Below, piece after piece: positions 11,329 through 20,540 of a stretch of DNA of 64,000 bases. How positions within the stretch are numbered: the first letter of the stretch is position 1; the number at the start of each line of letters is the position of its first letter. The notes under the pieces are model-generated. The model saw only the letters and a list, made by a program, of their open reading frames with translations. It had not been told where the DNA came from and ran no database searches. Source of the DNA: Advenella kashmirensis WT001 (GTDB lineage: Bacteria > Pseudomonadota > Gammaproteobacteria > Burkholderiales > Burkholderiaceae_B). The position numbers and the translations under genes were made by a program. The DNA lies in contig NC_017964.1 of NCBI RefSeq assembly GCF_000219915.2, positions 1-64,000 of the forward strand, written 5' to 3'.

Positions 11329-12518
11329 TCAGTTATTCGCTATGTTCGCTGCGATCGGCTGCATCGGCACGGCTTTCGCAGCAACCGGAAGGCCCGGCAT
11401 GTACACTTTATCCACGCCGTCGATGATCACCTTGTCGCCAGGGGCGAGGCCGCTTTCGACAATGCGCAGGCCGTTGGCCTTGCGGCCAAGCTTGACGTCG
11501 TGGCGCTGGGCCTTACCGTTCTCATCAACAACCCACACGTATTTGCGATCCTGGTCGGTCAACACCGCCTTGTCGTTGATCAGCAGCGCATCGAACTGCC
11601 CGCTACCGAGCAGGCGCACGCGTGCAAACAGGCCGGGAGTGAGAGCCCCGTCTTTGTTGTCCAGTACGGCACGCATACGAATAGTGCCGGTATTGCTGTC
11701 GATCTGGTTGTCAAGAAAGTCTACGGTACCGCGATGCGGGAATCCATCTTCGTCCGATAAGCCGACCTGTACGGGCAATTTGCCGTCCAGATCGCTACCA
11801 CGCCGACCGTTGCGCGCCATTTGCGCATAACGCAGGAACGCACTTTCATCGGCGTTGAAATACACGTATACCTTTTCCTGCGAGACCAGCGTGGTCAGTA
11901 CACTGCCTGCATCGTCGGCGCTAACCAGATTGCCGGCTGTGACTTCGGCCCTGCCTGCAAGGCCCGAAATCGGTGCGCGCACTTGTGTCCACTCAACGTC
12001 CAGAAGTGCGGCATTCACGGCAGCCTGCGCCGCCTGCGCATCCGTTTGTGCGACTGCGGCGGCAGTGCGTCGTTGTTCGTACATCTCGGTGGACACGGCC
12101 CGCTGAGCGACCAGCATCTGCGCCCGCTTGGCTTCGCTGGCACTTTGGCTGGCACGAGCGCGGGCGCGCGCCAGTTGGGCTTGGGCCTGTGCCAGGACAG
12201 TGCGGTAGCTGCGCGCATCGATGACGAACAGCACATCGCCCTTGTGCACCTGGCTACCTTCGGTGTAGGCGACGCGCTCAATGTAGCCGGAGACGCGCGG
12301 GCGCAGTTTAACGGTTTCAACCGCATTAATACGGCCGTTGTAGTCGTCCACAGTCTGACCTCTTGCAGTGCTACTTGGGCGACGCTGACTGAGGGAGGTG
12401 GCATGGACGCCGTTTTGGGCTGGTCACTGCAGCCAGTCAACATCATAACGGTCATGGCACTGACAACCCAGGCGGCCAATATTGGCCGCTTACGGTAAGA
12501 CATAATGAAGGAATACAT
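11329..12518 (-). CDS. RND efflux membrane fusion protein (AcrA/MexA type), frameshifted
   Basis: A periplasmic adaptor of about 396 residues. The N-terminus has a lipoprotein signal with a lipobox near LTGC-SD, predicting a lipid-anchored protein. The barrel-sandwich segment VSGYIERVAYTEGSQVHKGD, an Ala/Gln-rich helical hairpin (about 95-165) and the beta-barrel segment follow. A one-base deletion near 12345 (TGGGAC read as TGGAC) separates the signal region from the body. ATG 12518 is used; ATG 12503 is equally possible because neither has a clear ribosome-binding site. It is cotranscribed with the pump gene and divergent from a LysR gene. Confidence 0.9.
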
Positions 12519-12807
12519 TGAAGGTGCTTCTGTTGAAAATGAAAGGAAAAATTAAAACGGGGGACGTGGATCACAACGGCAAAGCCGCGTGTCGCTCGGC
12601 GCTGAGCGCAGAATTCATTTCGGTCTGGCGAGCTCAAATGCCACTTGAAATACAATATAGTCTTAACCGTAAAATTGATAAATAGTGAAGAATGCGATAG
12701 ACTGTTGACTGCAAAGACAACAATTGCTGCGAATTAATCAAGCCATTCCAGCGTGTCGGGTTCATCCCGATCTGTTGGTTGATACCTACAGTTAAAAGCC
12801 ACCTACC

Positions 12808-13755
12808 ATGACTACGAGCACATTAATAGATCTACCAGAAATGAGATTATTCGCTGCGGTTGTAACCGATGGCTCCTTCACGGCGGCCGCGGATCGACTT
12901 GGCACGGATAAGGCACGCGTTAGCCGCATCGTCCGGCGTATGGAAGAAAAACTCGGCGCGCAGCTTCTTACCCGATCGACACGTCGTCTTAGCGTTACCG
13001 AGGTCGGGCGCGACTATTTCGAACGCGCCATGTGCATCCTGACTGCCGCTGAGGCAGCCCAGGCTTCGGTAGCGCAGCAGTCCAGAGAGCCAAAAGGATT
13101 GATCAAAATCACGGCGGGCGCTGAGTTCGGGACGATGGTCGTGGACGAATGGATTGCGGCGTTTCTGCGGCAGTCACCGAAGGTGACGGTGGAGGCGGAA
13201 TACACCAGCCGCCTGGTCGACATCATTCATGAAGGATTTGATATCGCGATTCGTGTCGGTACGCTCGACGATTCAGGGCTTTCTGCGCGCAAGCTCGGCG
13301 AGATGGTTTTCGGGCTGTATGCAGCCCCTAATTATCTGAACCGCGCACCGGCGTTATCCACCGTTAGCGATCTGAAGCATCACGATCTGATCATGACGAA
13401 GGCGCGTGGCCGCTCGAACTGGACCCTTGTCAATGGACCAAACACAGAGAGGATCACGGCGTCCCCGCGCTGTGCGGTCAATAGTACGATCTCTGCGAGA
13501 AACCTGGCGCTTGCAGGCCTTGGGATCGCGCAGTTGCCTCGTTTCATGGCCGAGCCGTATCTGACCGATGGCACGTTGTCGTGGGTACTTCCTGATTGGG
13601 CAGATGCACCCGCGCCGGTTCACGCCGTATTCGCATCAAGCCGGTATATGGATCCCAAAGTACGCAGTTTTGTGGATCTTATTCTGAGCACGTTCAAATG
13701 CGGATACTGTAGTTCACAGAAAATGACGGACCGACAGGAGCAGATTGCAGCTTAG
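12808..13755 (+). CDS. LysR-family regulator, divergent from the RND pump
   Basis: A 315-residue LysR protein. The winged helix-turn-helix is near 10-68 (MRLFAAVVTDGSFTAAADRL, RVSRIVRRMEEKLGAQLL) and the effector domain includes VTVEAEYTSRLVDIIHEGFDIAIRVG, the form seen in the CrgA/AaeR-like subgroup. Its position head to head with the pump genes, across a 289-bp gap, makes it the likely regulator of the pump. The C-terminal 20 or so residues (CGYCSSQKMTDRQEQIAA) extend beyond the family's usual end. Confidence 0.92.
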   Translation: MTTSTLIDLPEMRLFAAVVTDGSFTAAADRLGTDKARVSRIVRRMEEKLGAQLLTRSTRRLSVTEVGRDYFERAMCILTAAEAAQASVAQQSREPKGLIKITAGAEFGTMVVDEWIAAFLRQSPKVTVEAEYTSRLVDIIHEGFDIAIRVGTLDDSGLSARKLGEMVFGLYAAPNYLNRAPALSTVSDLKHHDLIMTKARGRSNWTLVNGPNTERITASPRCAVNSTISARNLALAGLGIAQLPRFMAEPYLTDGTLSWVLPDWADAPAPVHAVFASSRYMDPKVRSFVDLILSTFKCGYCSSQKMTDRQEQIAA

Positions 13756-13782
13756 AAACTTACCACTGCACCCATCGAATTA

Positions 13783-14382
13783 TCAACTGATTTCTTTCTC
13801 ACTCCGTGCAAGCAGGGTTCGTTGAATGAAATCGTCAATGTCTTCTTGCGCCTCTTTTAACAGTCCTTCAGAAGGAAGCGTAAAAAGGTGTTCGCTGTAG
13901 CCAAATAGAAGTGCGTCCAATTGGCGTGCTACGCGCTGTGCATCAACGCTGCAGAACACGCGTTCGTTCATTCCAGATACGATGATATCGGTCAGGACTT
14001 GATGCCAGCGGTCCAGGAACGATTCCATCAGCTCTGAGTAGGCCTTGTTATGGGTCGATAGCAGCCACAAGGAACTGTAAAGTTTTCTGGTAGGGTCCGG
14101 TGCTTCGGACACAATGCCATCAATAAACTCCTGTAGTTTTTGGCGCGCGGGCATTGGTGCGATGATAGATTGGAACTCGTCCAGTTCATCATGCATAAAG
14201 CCCGATATTGCTTCAATGGACAGCGATTGCCAGTCTTTAAAATAATGATAAATATGGCTGCGAGCAACGCCTAAGCGGTCTGTCAGGTCACGCGTAGTGA
14301 CTTTCTCTATACCTTTTTCCATAAACAGGTCAATAACGGCCTTAAGAATCTTTTCTTTCATTAACTCAGATTTAGCTTTCAA
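13783..14382 (-). CDS. TetR-family regulator
   Basis: A 199-residue TetR protein with helix-turn-helix MKEKILKAVIDLFMEKG, TRDLTDRLGVARSHIYHYF, and a C-terminal sensor domain. The reading frame is open further upstream to 14487, but a TTG at 14382 has an AGGA ribosome-binding site about 8 nt before it, while longer starts would run through the operators. ATG 14361 is the alternative. Twin TTGAGC-N4-GCTCAA palindromes sit between this gene and the divergent ABC membrane gene, indicating that it represses both itself and that gene. Confidence 0.88.
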   Translation of the reverse strand: MKAKSELMKEKILKAVIDLFMEKGIEKVTTRDLTDRLGVARSHIYHYFKDWQSLSIEAISGFMHDELDEFQSIIAPMPARQKLQEFIDGIVSEAPDPTRKLYSSLWLLSTHNKAYSELMESFLDRWHQVLTDIIVSGMNERVFCSVDAQRVARQLDALLFGYSEHLFTLPSEGLLKEAQEDIDDFIQRTLLARSEKEIS

Positions 14383-14401
14383 TTTTGGATTCCTGTTGAC
14401 T

Positions 14402-14417
14402 TTGAGCGATTGCTCAA
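14402..14417. promoter_or_regulatory. TetR operator 1
   Basis: TTGAGC-GATT-GCTCAA, a perfect inverted repeat with 6-bp arms, 20 bp upstream of the tetR start. An identical pair of arms recurs at 14436-14451. Confidence 0.72.
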
Positions 14418-14435
14418 TTACTATACATCTCAATA

Positions 14436-14451
14436 TTGAGCGCGTGCTCAA
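14436..14451. promoter_or_regulatory. TetR operator 2
   Basis: TTGAGC-GCGT-GCTCAA has the same arms as operator 1 with a different 4-bp spacer, 34 bp away, and ends 24 bp before the ABC membrane gene. Two copies with conserved arms and variable spacer are strong evidence for a real binding site. Confidence 0.72.
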
Positions 14452-14475
14452 TTTAATATTAACAGAAATATCATA

Positions 14476-15380
14476 ATGAATCCCCAAACTGCCTCGGCGC
14501 GATCAGCGACCGGGAATGCCTCCAATACCTTGAAGTTACTGGCCAGTCGGCATCGTAAAAAGTTAGCAATTACGTTTTTTCTGGTTGTTGCAGAGAACGT
14601 TACGTATCTGATGTACCCGATTTTAGCCGGAGTAGCCATTAATGCCATGCTGTCAGGCCAGACATTGAATGCTGTGCTTTACGGTGTGATGATTTTATTT
14701 ATCTGGCTGCTCGGTGCTGCGCGCCGCAGTCTGGATACACGCACTTTCGCCAGAATATACGCCGGTCTGGCGGTCTCGGTCGTGCTTGCGCAACGTCAAA
14801 ATAACCTCAATCACTCTACCGTTGCTGCGCGAGTAGCCTTTCCAGGGAGTTTGTGGATTTTTTCGAGTTGCACTTGCCTATGCTTTTTACATCGCTGGTC
14901 TCCATGCTTGGAGCGGCCGTGATGTTGCTGCTTATTGAACTCTGGGCGGGTATCGGGTGTTTGGTCATACTGGTGTTTCTTGCATGCTTTCTTTCCGGCT
15001 ATACAAGAAAAAATGAAGTGCTGTTTAACAAGCTCAATAATCGTCTGGAAAAAGAGGTTGATTTCGTAAACAGGGCGACAACGCTATCGTTGGAACGACA
15101 TTACTCGACCCTGGCAAAATTGCGCATACGGCTTTCCGACCGCGAAGCACTGGGTTATTTGTCAATCGGCGCGCTTGTGGCTTTGCTCTTTAGCTTGACT
15201 ATTGCATGGATGACTCAGTCAGAGGAAATCAGCGCCGGACATATCTATTCGGTGATGACCTATATGTGGATGTTTGCTACGAGCCTGGATGATGGTCCCA
15301 AACTCCTGGAGAAATATTCGCAACTTAAAGATATAGGTAGGCGAGTGAGTACAGAGACTGGCCTTGATGCCAATCGTTGA
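14476..15380 (+). CDS. ABC-type six-transmembrane domain protein without ATPase domain, frameshifted
   Basis: About 301 residues after repair. It resembles the membrane half of an ABC exporter: hydrophobic segments near 30-50 (ITFFLVVAENVTYLMYPILAG), 65-85, and two further hairpins, with LEKEVDFVNRATTLSLERHY in the cytoplasmic loop region. No Walker A or signature motif follows; the gene ends after the last membrane segment, so an ATPase would have to come from another locus or the protein has another role. A one-base deletion near 14840 (AARVA to SREFVDFFELHLP) breaks the frame. The twin TetR operators overlap its promoter region. Confidence 0.75.
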
Positions 15381-15423
15381 TTTACGCCCCCGTAACAGGC
15401 TGGTGATATTTTCTGAGGAATTT

Positions 15424-15450
15424 TGTCACAATAGCAAGCGATGAACCGTC
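15424..15450 (+). promoter_or_regulatory. ECF41-type promoter upstream of its own sigma gene
   Basis: TGTCACA (15424-15430), 16 bp, then CGTC (15447-15450) matches the -35/-10 pattern described for ECF41 sigma factors. It ends 37 bp before the sigma gene start, so the sigma factor probably drives its own transcription. Confidence 0.68.
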
Positions 15451-15487
15451 AATAAGGTATTGCTACTACTGTAGGGGGGAGTGGAAC

Positions 15488-16425
15488 ATGGTTTCCAGGT
15501 ATCGACCAGGGCAATTGCACGCAGGATCAAGCACGGCGTTGGAACCTGACACGACATATTTGCACTTTTTTGAGCAGGAGCGCCCGCGTCTGCTTGGCAT
15601 TGCATACCGGATTCTAGGCTCTCGCGCGGAGGCAGAAGACGCGGTGCAGGACACCTTCCTGCGCTGGCAGGCGCTGGATATCGAGGGCATCGAGTCTCCG
15701 GGTGCCTGGTTGACCACCGCCTGCACACGGCGCGCGATCGATCTTCTGCGCGCCTCATATCGCAGCCGTGTCGATTATGTGGGCAACTGGCTGCCAGAAC
15801 CGGTTCACACGTTCACGGACAATAGTGTAGAGGCGCAAATGGAGCTCTCCTCATCACTATCGACCGCCTTTTTACTCATGCTGGAACGGCTAACCCCGAA
15901 GGAACGAGCTGCATACCTGCTCTACGAGATATTTGACATGTCCTACGCCGACGTCGCTCGGCGCTCGAGGTCAATGAGCCGGCCTGTCGCAAGTTGGTAT
16001 CGCGGGCCAAATCGCGGATTGGCGACGACCAGGTGAGGTATCGGCCTGCGGTGGCACGGCAGGAAGCACTTCTCTCTGCTTTCGAAAATGCGATCCGCAC
16101 CGGAGATCCTCGCTCTCTGGCCGCGACGCTGGCGAGCGACGTGCGCCTGACCGCCGATGGCGGAGGGAAGGCGGCTGCTGTGATGGAGATCCTGGAGGGC
16201 GAGGCAGTACTACGGTTCCTCACGGACTATCTGCTAAGGTGGTGGCCTGCCTACCAATGGGAATTGGCCGAACTGAACGGATCGAAAGGGCTTGTCTTAA
16301 GAGAGCAAGACAGCATCGTTGCCATTGTTTCTTTCGCTTTCGATCATACCGACCACATTACGGATATTTTCATTGTACGCAACCCAGACAAGCTGGCAGG
16401 TTTTGACGCGGTTAAACTGCATTGA
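15488..16425 (+). CDS. ECF41-group RNA polymerase sigma factor with C-terminal SnoaL-like domain, frameshifted
   Basis: About 312 residues after repair. The sigma-2 region includes RPRLLGIAYRILGSRAEAED AV... and W-rich AVQDTFLRWQ; the sigma-4 region includes LTPKERAAYLLYEIFDMSY. Three hallmarks of the ECF41 group are present: WLPEP in the linker, DGGGK in the C-terminal extension and NPDKL near the end. In this group the fused SnoaL-like domain replaces a separate anti-sigma factor. A one-base deletion near 15960 separates YADVAR from ALEVNEPACRKLVSRAK. The start at 15488 is set by a strong G-rich ribosome-binding site. Promoters of the matching type precede this gene and the next. Confidence 0.9.
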
Positions 16426-16482
16426 AGGCAAAGGCTATTGAATAAAGAGGGCTACCTGTCGGTGTCATTCTATTGAGCATTT

Positions 16483-16519
16483 ATCCCGGTAAAGACATGT
16501 CTTGCACCGGGATTTTTTT
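16483..16519 (+). terminator. Rho-independent terminator after the sigma gene
   Basis: ATCCCGGT (16483-16490) pairs with ACCGGGAT (16506-16513), with a further short AAGACATGTCTT palindrome in the loop, followed by seven Ts. The downstream monooxygenase therefore needs its own promoter. Confidence 0.85.
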
Positions 16520-16566
16520 GCCTGGCAGGAAAGCGCTGCAGTTTTGTTCAAAATAAATCCGGAACG

Positions 16567-16593
16567 CGTCACAGATGCCTCTGTTCAAACGTC
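16567..16593 (+). promoter_or_regulatory. ECF41-type promoter upstream of the monooxygenase gene
   Basis: CGTCACA (16567-16573), 16 bp, then CGTC (16590-16593). This differs by one base from the promoter of the sigma gene and has the same spacing. It lies between a strong terminator and the next gene, as expected for a promoter of that gene. Confidence 0.65.
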
Positions 16594-16656
16594 ATAAGGG
16601 TATGGGAATGTTCCCAATATCTGCAGCGCGTCGCTGCAACGTTTCAGGAGAATATC

Positions 16657-16971
16657 ATGAGCAAAAAAGCATTTTATGTTCGACACCATGCAAAACCCGG
16701 CAAGCGCGAAGAAGTAAAGCTTATCTGGGAGAAATATGCCCGTGCCTATGTGGAAGAAATGAAAGGGCAGATTTATTATGTCTATGGCTTCGACGACACC
16801 GATCCCGACGTGATCGTTGCCTATCAGTTATCTGACGGTGAGGCCACTTCGGCGGATTTTGTCAAACAGCCGTGGTTTGCGGATTACCAGCGAGAGACCG
16901 CAGCGTTGCTGGCCGCTCCCAGCGAGCTTCGGTCAATCACGCCCCAATGGATCAAGGGAGACACGGTCTGA
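16657..16971 (+). CDS. Antibiotic biosynthesis monooxygenase (ABM) family protein, likely ECF41 target
   Basis: A 104-residue small alpha/beta protein of the dimeric ABM or putative quinol monooxygenase type, beginning KAFYVRHHAKPGKREEVKLIWEKY and carrying the DTDPDVIVAYQLSDGEA strand-turn. A CAGGAG ribosome-binding site precedes ATG 16657. Members oxidise aromatic or quinol substrates without cofactor or act in stress defence; the substrate here is unknown. The ECF41-type promoter before it and its place next to the sigma gene suggest it is the regulated output, a place filled in studied systems by carboxymuconolactone decarboxylase or oxidoreductase-type genes. Confidence 0.82.
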   Translation: MSKKAFYVRHHAKPGKREEVKLIWEKYARAYVEEMKGQIYYVYGFDDTDPDVIVAYQLSDGEATSADFVKQPWFADYQRETAALLAAPSELRSITPQWIKGDTV

Positions 16972-17033
16972 TTATTGGCAGCCGCCCGGCGGAAAGTGGC
17001 TCGTCTGGCGGCCCGCAATTTCGGACGACAAAG

Positions 17034-17435
17034 TCAGCCGGCTTCAGGGATGCCGTCCAGACAAAGCCACTGATGCCGGCGTTGGGGCAAGTGCAGCATT
17101 TGCGGGGCTGGGAAACCCGGCTCTTCAAGGCAGCCAACAGACAGGGAAATCGCATCCTTGAGCCCCTGGGCGGTCATGAAGATGACGGACCCGCAAGTTG
17201 TACAAAAATGCTGTTCCAGCCATCCTCCGGATGGCCCGGTTCTACGCCAGGATTTGATTTCGCCTTTTTTGCTCACGATCGCCGCTTGCGGGTAAATCGC
17301 ACGGTAAGAGAAGGCTGTGCCGGTGCAGCGCTGGCACTCGGTGCAGGCGCAGGCATAGACCCGCCTTGGTTCACCGGTACAGATGAGCTCTACCTTCCTG
17401 CAGGAGCAAGTCGCTCTGTGTATTGAACTAGACAT
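17034..17435 (-). CDS. GFA-family zinc protein
   Basis: A 133-residue member of the GFA (glutathione-dependent formaldehyde-activating enzyme-like) family. Zinc ligands appear as CSCRKVEL near the start, ACTECQRCTG in the middle and HFCTTCGS near 77-83, the typical CxC-CxxCxxC-CxxC arrangement. Only a few members have proven enzymatic activity, so no reaction is claimed. The second ATG (17435) is preferred because GGAG lies 8 nt before it; the first is at 17441. It converges with the monooxygenase gene and is divergent from the hxlR-lysE pair. Confidence 0.88.
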   Translation of the reverse strand: MSSSIHRATCSCRKVELICTGEPRRVYACACTECQRCTGTAFSYRAIYPQAAIVSKKGEIKSWRRTGPSGGWLEQHFCTTCGSVIFMTAQGLKDAISLSVGCLEEPGFPAPQMLHLPQRRHQWLCLDGIPEAG

Positions 17436-17565
17436 TCGCATTTCTCCGTGGCCGCTGTAAGATTTACTGCTTGGACGCGCGCAATGCCATGTTATAAAAT
17501 TGCTTCAGGTTTGAGAAGTACGCACCTTGCGGTAAGGGTCCAAAAACGGCCAGGAGTCCAACAAT

Positions 17566-17907
17566 ATGAGAAGCACGGCACCGGATGATTGCGGGTTTGC
17601 TACGGCGCTGCAGGCGATTGGCGGGAAGTGGAAAACGTCGTTGCTGTGGCCTTTGCATTTGCGCCCGCATCGCTTCGCCGAACTGCGGCGGTTGCTGCCC
17701 GGAATCAGCGAGAAAGTCCTCGCACAGCAATTGCGGCAGATGCAAGCTGACGGTTTGATCAGCCGACATGACTATGGGGAAGTGCCACCACGAGTCGAAT
17801 ACTCGATTACGCCTCTTGGGGCCAGCCTGAACGATGCCGTAACGGCAATGTCGAACTGGGGCAAACAGCATGAGCGCTGGAAAGCGCAACAATCAATTTT
17901 ATTGTAG
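17566..17907 (+). CDS. HxlR-family transcriptional regulator
   Basis: A 113-residue winged-helix protein with the family core GGKWKTSLLWPL, RFAELRRLLPGISEKVLAQQLRQMQADGLISR and the wing VEYSITPLG. HxlR proteins often sense redox or electrophile stress; a single Cys (C9) before the core would fit but does not prove that. The LysE exporter gene begins 19 bp downstream, so the regulator probably controls it. Confidence 0.92.
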   Translation: MRSTAPDDCGFATALQAIGGKWKTSLLWPLHLRPHRFAELRRLLPGISEKVLAQQLRQMQADGLISRHDYGEVPPRVEYSITPLGASLNDAVTAMSNWGKQHERWKAQQSILL

Positions 17908-17926
17908 CTACCTGGATTACACACTT

Positions 17927-18549
17927 ATGGACTACCTATCGCAATTGCTCACTCTCTCTGGCATCATTCTGCTGGCATGCGCTAGCCTGGGCCTGATTTT
18001 GTCGCGGTAACTTCGCATGCCTTGAGTAACCGGCGTTCGGGCGTTTTCGTTGGTTTAGGCATCGCCAGTGCGGTGGTTGTTTGGGCAACGTTGGCCATTC
18101 TTGGATTTGGCCTGCTCATCAAAGAGTTATTCTGGCTGTACGAAGCTATCCGCATGGCAGGGGCCATATATCTGGTCTACCTGGGCAGTCGTATGCTGAT
18201 TGGTGTTTTCAAAGGGAAGTATGACCAACAGAACCTGGCGGGCGTGTCCACGCAGGGAGCGGGGCAGTCATGGCGCATCGGTTTCCTTGTTGGCATTACC
18301 AACCCCAAAACGGCTACCTTTTTTGCTACCTTGTTCGTGACCTTGCTGCCTGTTGGTGCGCCGCCTCTGATCTATATTGCTGTTGTTGCGCTGGTGGGCA
18401 GCATTACCAGCCTGTGGCTTTGCCTGTTGGCGTCCGTATTCTCAATCGGCCGCGTCCGATCCATTTACGCCGGCATCCGTCGTCCCGTCGATGCCCTGAT
18501 GGGCGCCGCCCTGGTTGGTCTGGGCGTGAGAATGGCAACAAGCCGCTGA
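17927..18549 (+). CDS. LysE/RhtB-family exporter, frameshifted
   Basis: About 207 residues after repair, the usual size for RhtB-type amino acid or metabolite exporters in the inner membrane. The start is ATG 17927 (MDYLSQLLTLSGIILLACAS). The family's PGPD motif appears only if one C is restored near 17993 (ggccctgat for ggcctgat); reading then continues FVAVTSHALSNRRSGVFVGLG. Later landmarks are YLVYLGSRML and FLVGITNPKTATFFATLF. It follows hxlR closely and ends at TGA 18549. Substrate unknown. Confidence 0.88.
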
Positions 18550-18998
18550 TGGTGTTTGCCTGCGGATTCTTAAACCTGGATCCGGGGCGCTGGAGCGATG
18601 GCTGTCGCGCCCGGGGGAAGCGCTTTTCGAGGCTGCGCTGAATGCCCCCAGGGCTGACATTGCGTTGCGTTCACTGAGCTTCCTGTTGCAAGACCAATGG
18701 CTGGCCTCGTTGCTTGCAGTGCATGCATTTCATCACGGTTGAAAAAATATACAGACAATGCATCACTTTTGGAAAAGTGGCGCCAGCAACTGCGACCGAT
18801 GTTGTCCATGGCTCATTTTTTCAGTGGAGCCCAAATAACACGGATCGCTTTGAGCGCGGCTACGATGGTCGTAGCGCCCACACAGTTGCTTTCAAGAAGC
18901 GTTCTGTCATTCCTCCGTCAAATTTTGCTTCTATTGCGGATCGATAGAACAAATAGTTGAAGAAACGGGCGTTTTCCTGCTCTAAGGATAATGTTCTG
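18550..18998. other. Gap of about 450 bp with a possible gene remnant
   Basis: No complete gene is visible. On the plus strand, frame 18548-18742 is open without a good start codon and has a coding-like composition (SGALERWLSRPGEALFEAAL, then SLSFLLQDQWLASLLAVHAF), so it may be the tail of a decayed gene. I do not recognise the family. The rest (18743-18998) shows nothing I can support. Confidence 0.3.
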
Positions 18999-20224
18999 CT
19001 ATTTTCTTACGAGAGGACAAGCGCTATCACTGATAGGCTGGAAGGCCTCATCGGCAGGGACTGTTGCGAGCAATTTGTAATAGTCCCATGCGCGTTGAGA
19101 ATCCTCTGGTTTTTTAACTTCGACCAGATACATGTCATGCATGACCTGACCATCTTCTCGAACACGTCCATTCTCGATATTCATATCGTTAACAGGGAGC
19201 TCTCGCATCTTGGCTGCGACTGCAACTGCTTCGTCTGTTTTGGCGCCTCCACCGCCTTTAAGTAGTGCAGTACTGAAGAGTAGACACCCGCCTGCGTCAT
19301 TGTTGGCATCGCCTTTTGGTGCTTGAAAAACGTTTCCGACCAAGTGCGGGACTTTGGCGTGCGATCCCAATAGAACGCGCTCATGAACTGGAGTCCTTGA
19401 GCGGCTTGTAGTCCCATGCTATGTACGTCAGTGATGAATACACTGGGTGCGGCAAGGCTCTGTTTCGGCGTGATGCCGAACTCAGCCGCCTGCTTTACCA
19501 TCGATGTCATATCGCTGCCGGCAGCCGCAGCAACGATCAATTTCGCATTGGAGACTTGTGCTTGCAAGAGATAGGAGCTCAGGTCGAACGAGTTTAAAGG
19601 AAAACGCAATTCTCCTAGCACCTTGCCACCGTTTTCGCTAGTGGCTTTGCGCACGTCATTGGCAAAAGCATGACCAAATGCATAGTCCACCGTTAGCAAG
19701 TAAACGGAATTGAGGCCCCGGCGGTTCATCAGGCGTGCCAGGCCGTAACCGTTGCTATAGCTATTGTAGACCCATTGAGTGGAAAATGGACTGCAGGCTT
19801 TTCCGGTAAAATCCGAAGACCCTGCCGCAATCAGTGTGATTTTTTTTCGTTCATTGGCCAACGCTTGCACGGCAAAACCGACACTTGAGTTTGAAAAATC
19901 GGCAATAGCATCTACTCCTTCCCGATCGAACCAGGCACGTGCGATACCTGCCCCTATATCTGCCTTGTTCCTGTGATCCGCCCAAACAAGCTCAATTTTC
20001 TTGCCAAGAATATTTCCCCCAAACTCCTCTATTGCAAGGCGAGCTGCTTGCACGGATCCTGTGCCGGACAAATCTGCATACAGTCCTGATTGGTCGTTCA
20101 GGATGCCGATTTTTACGACATCTCCAGACACTTGCGCACTAGCGGGAATCATAACTAAAACAAGTGTTAGGCTGGCAATTACAGTTGTGATTTTTCGAGT
20201 AAATTGGTATGAATTAAAATTCAT
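18999..20224 (-). CDS. Periplasmic branched-chain amino acid type ABC substrate-binding protein, frameshifted
   Basis: About 408 residues after repair, a LivK/UrtA-like type I periplasmic binding protein. A signal peptide (ITTVIASLTLVLVMIPASAQ) is followed by VVKIGILNDQSGLYADLSGTGS, the typical N-terminal strand, and GKKIELVWADHRNKADIG. ATG 20224 is chosen for its AAGGAG site; the frame is open to 20275. A one-base deletion near 19245 splits the C-terminal 80 residues (TDEAVAVAAKMRELPVNDM onward). No permease or ATPase genes are adjacent. It lies downstream of the alcohol dehydrogenase and cupin genes on the same strand, which suggests it captures a substrate of that pathway. Confidence 0.88.
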
Positions 20225-20540
20225 GTTCGCTCCTTTGGCTATAGAAAAGTAACGGCAGGTATTGATTCGAAGCATTCTTCATGGATACTCAATTGAATCT
20301 GCCTCTCTACACAAGTAGATAAGATAAGAAGATTACTTTCGATCAATTATTCTTGTGACACGCCATCACGAGGGTGCATGGTCCGTCTCTGCCCTATCCG
20401 GCTTATCAGCACTGATTGGTAAAAAATGAAAACTAATAAAAATTATCGCAATGGCTCACACGGGCTTAGCCCATTGTGGTCATCTTATTGTTGTCGTTTG
20501 AGAGGCAGTAAGGGCTATCGCGATAACTGCCTCTTGAATA
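20225..20540. other. Intergenic region with stem-loop after the cupin gene
   Basis: No gene is seen. AGAGGCAGT (20501-20509) pairs perfectly with ACTGCCTCT (20526-20534) just past the cupin stop codon on the minus strand. No T-run follows, so a terminator is possible but unproven. The remaining sequence presumably holds the promoter of the binding-protein gene. Confidence 0.4.
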
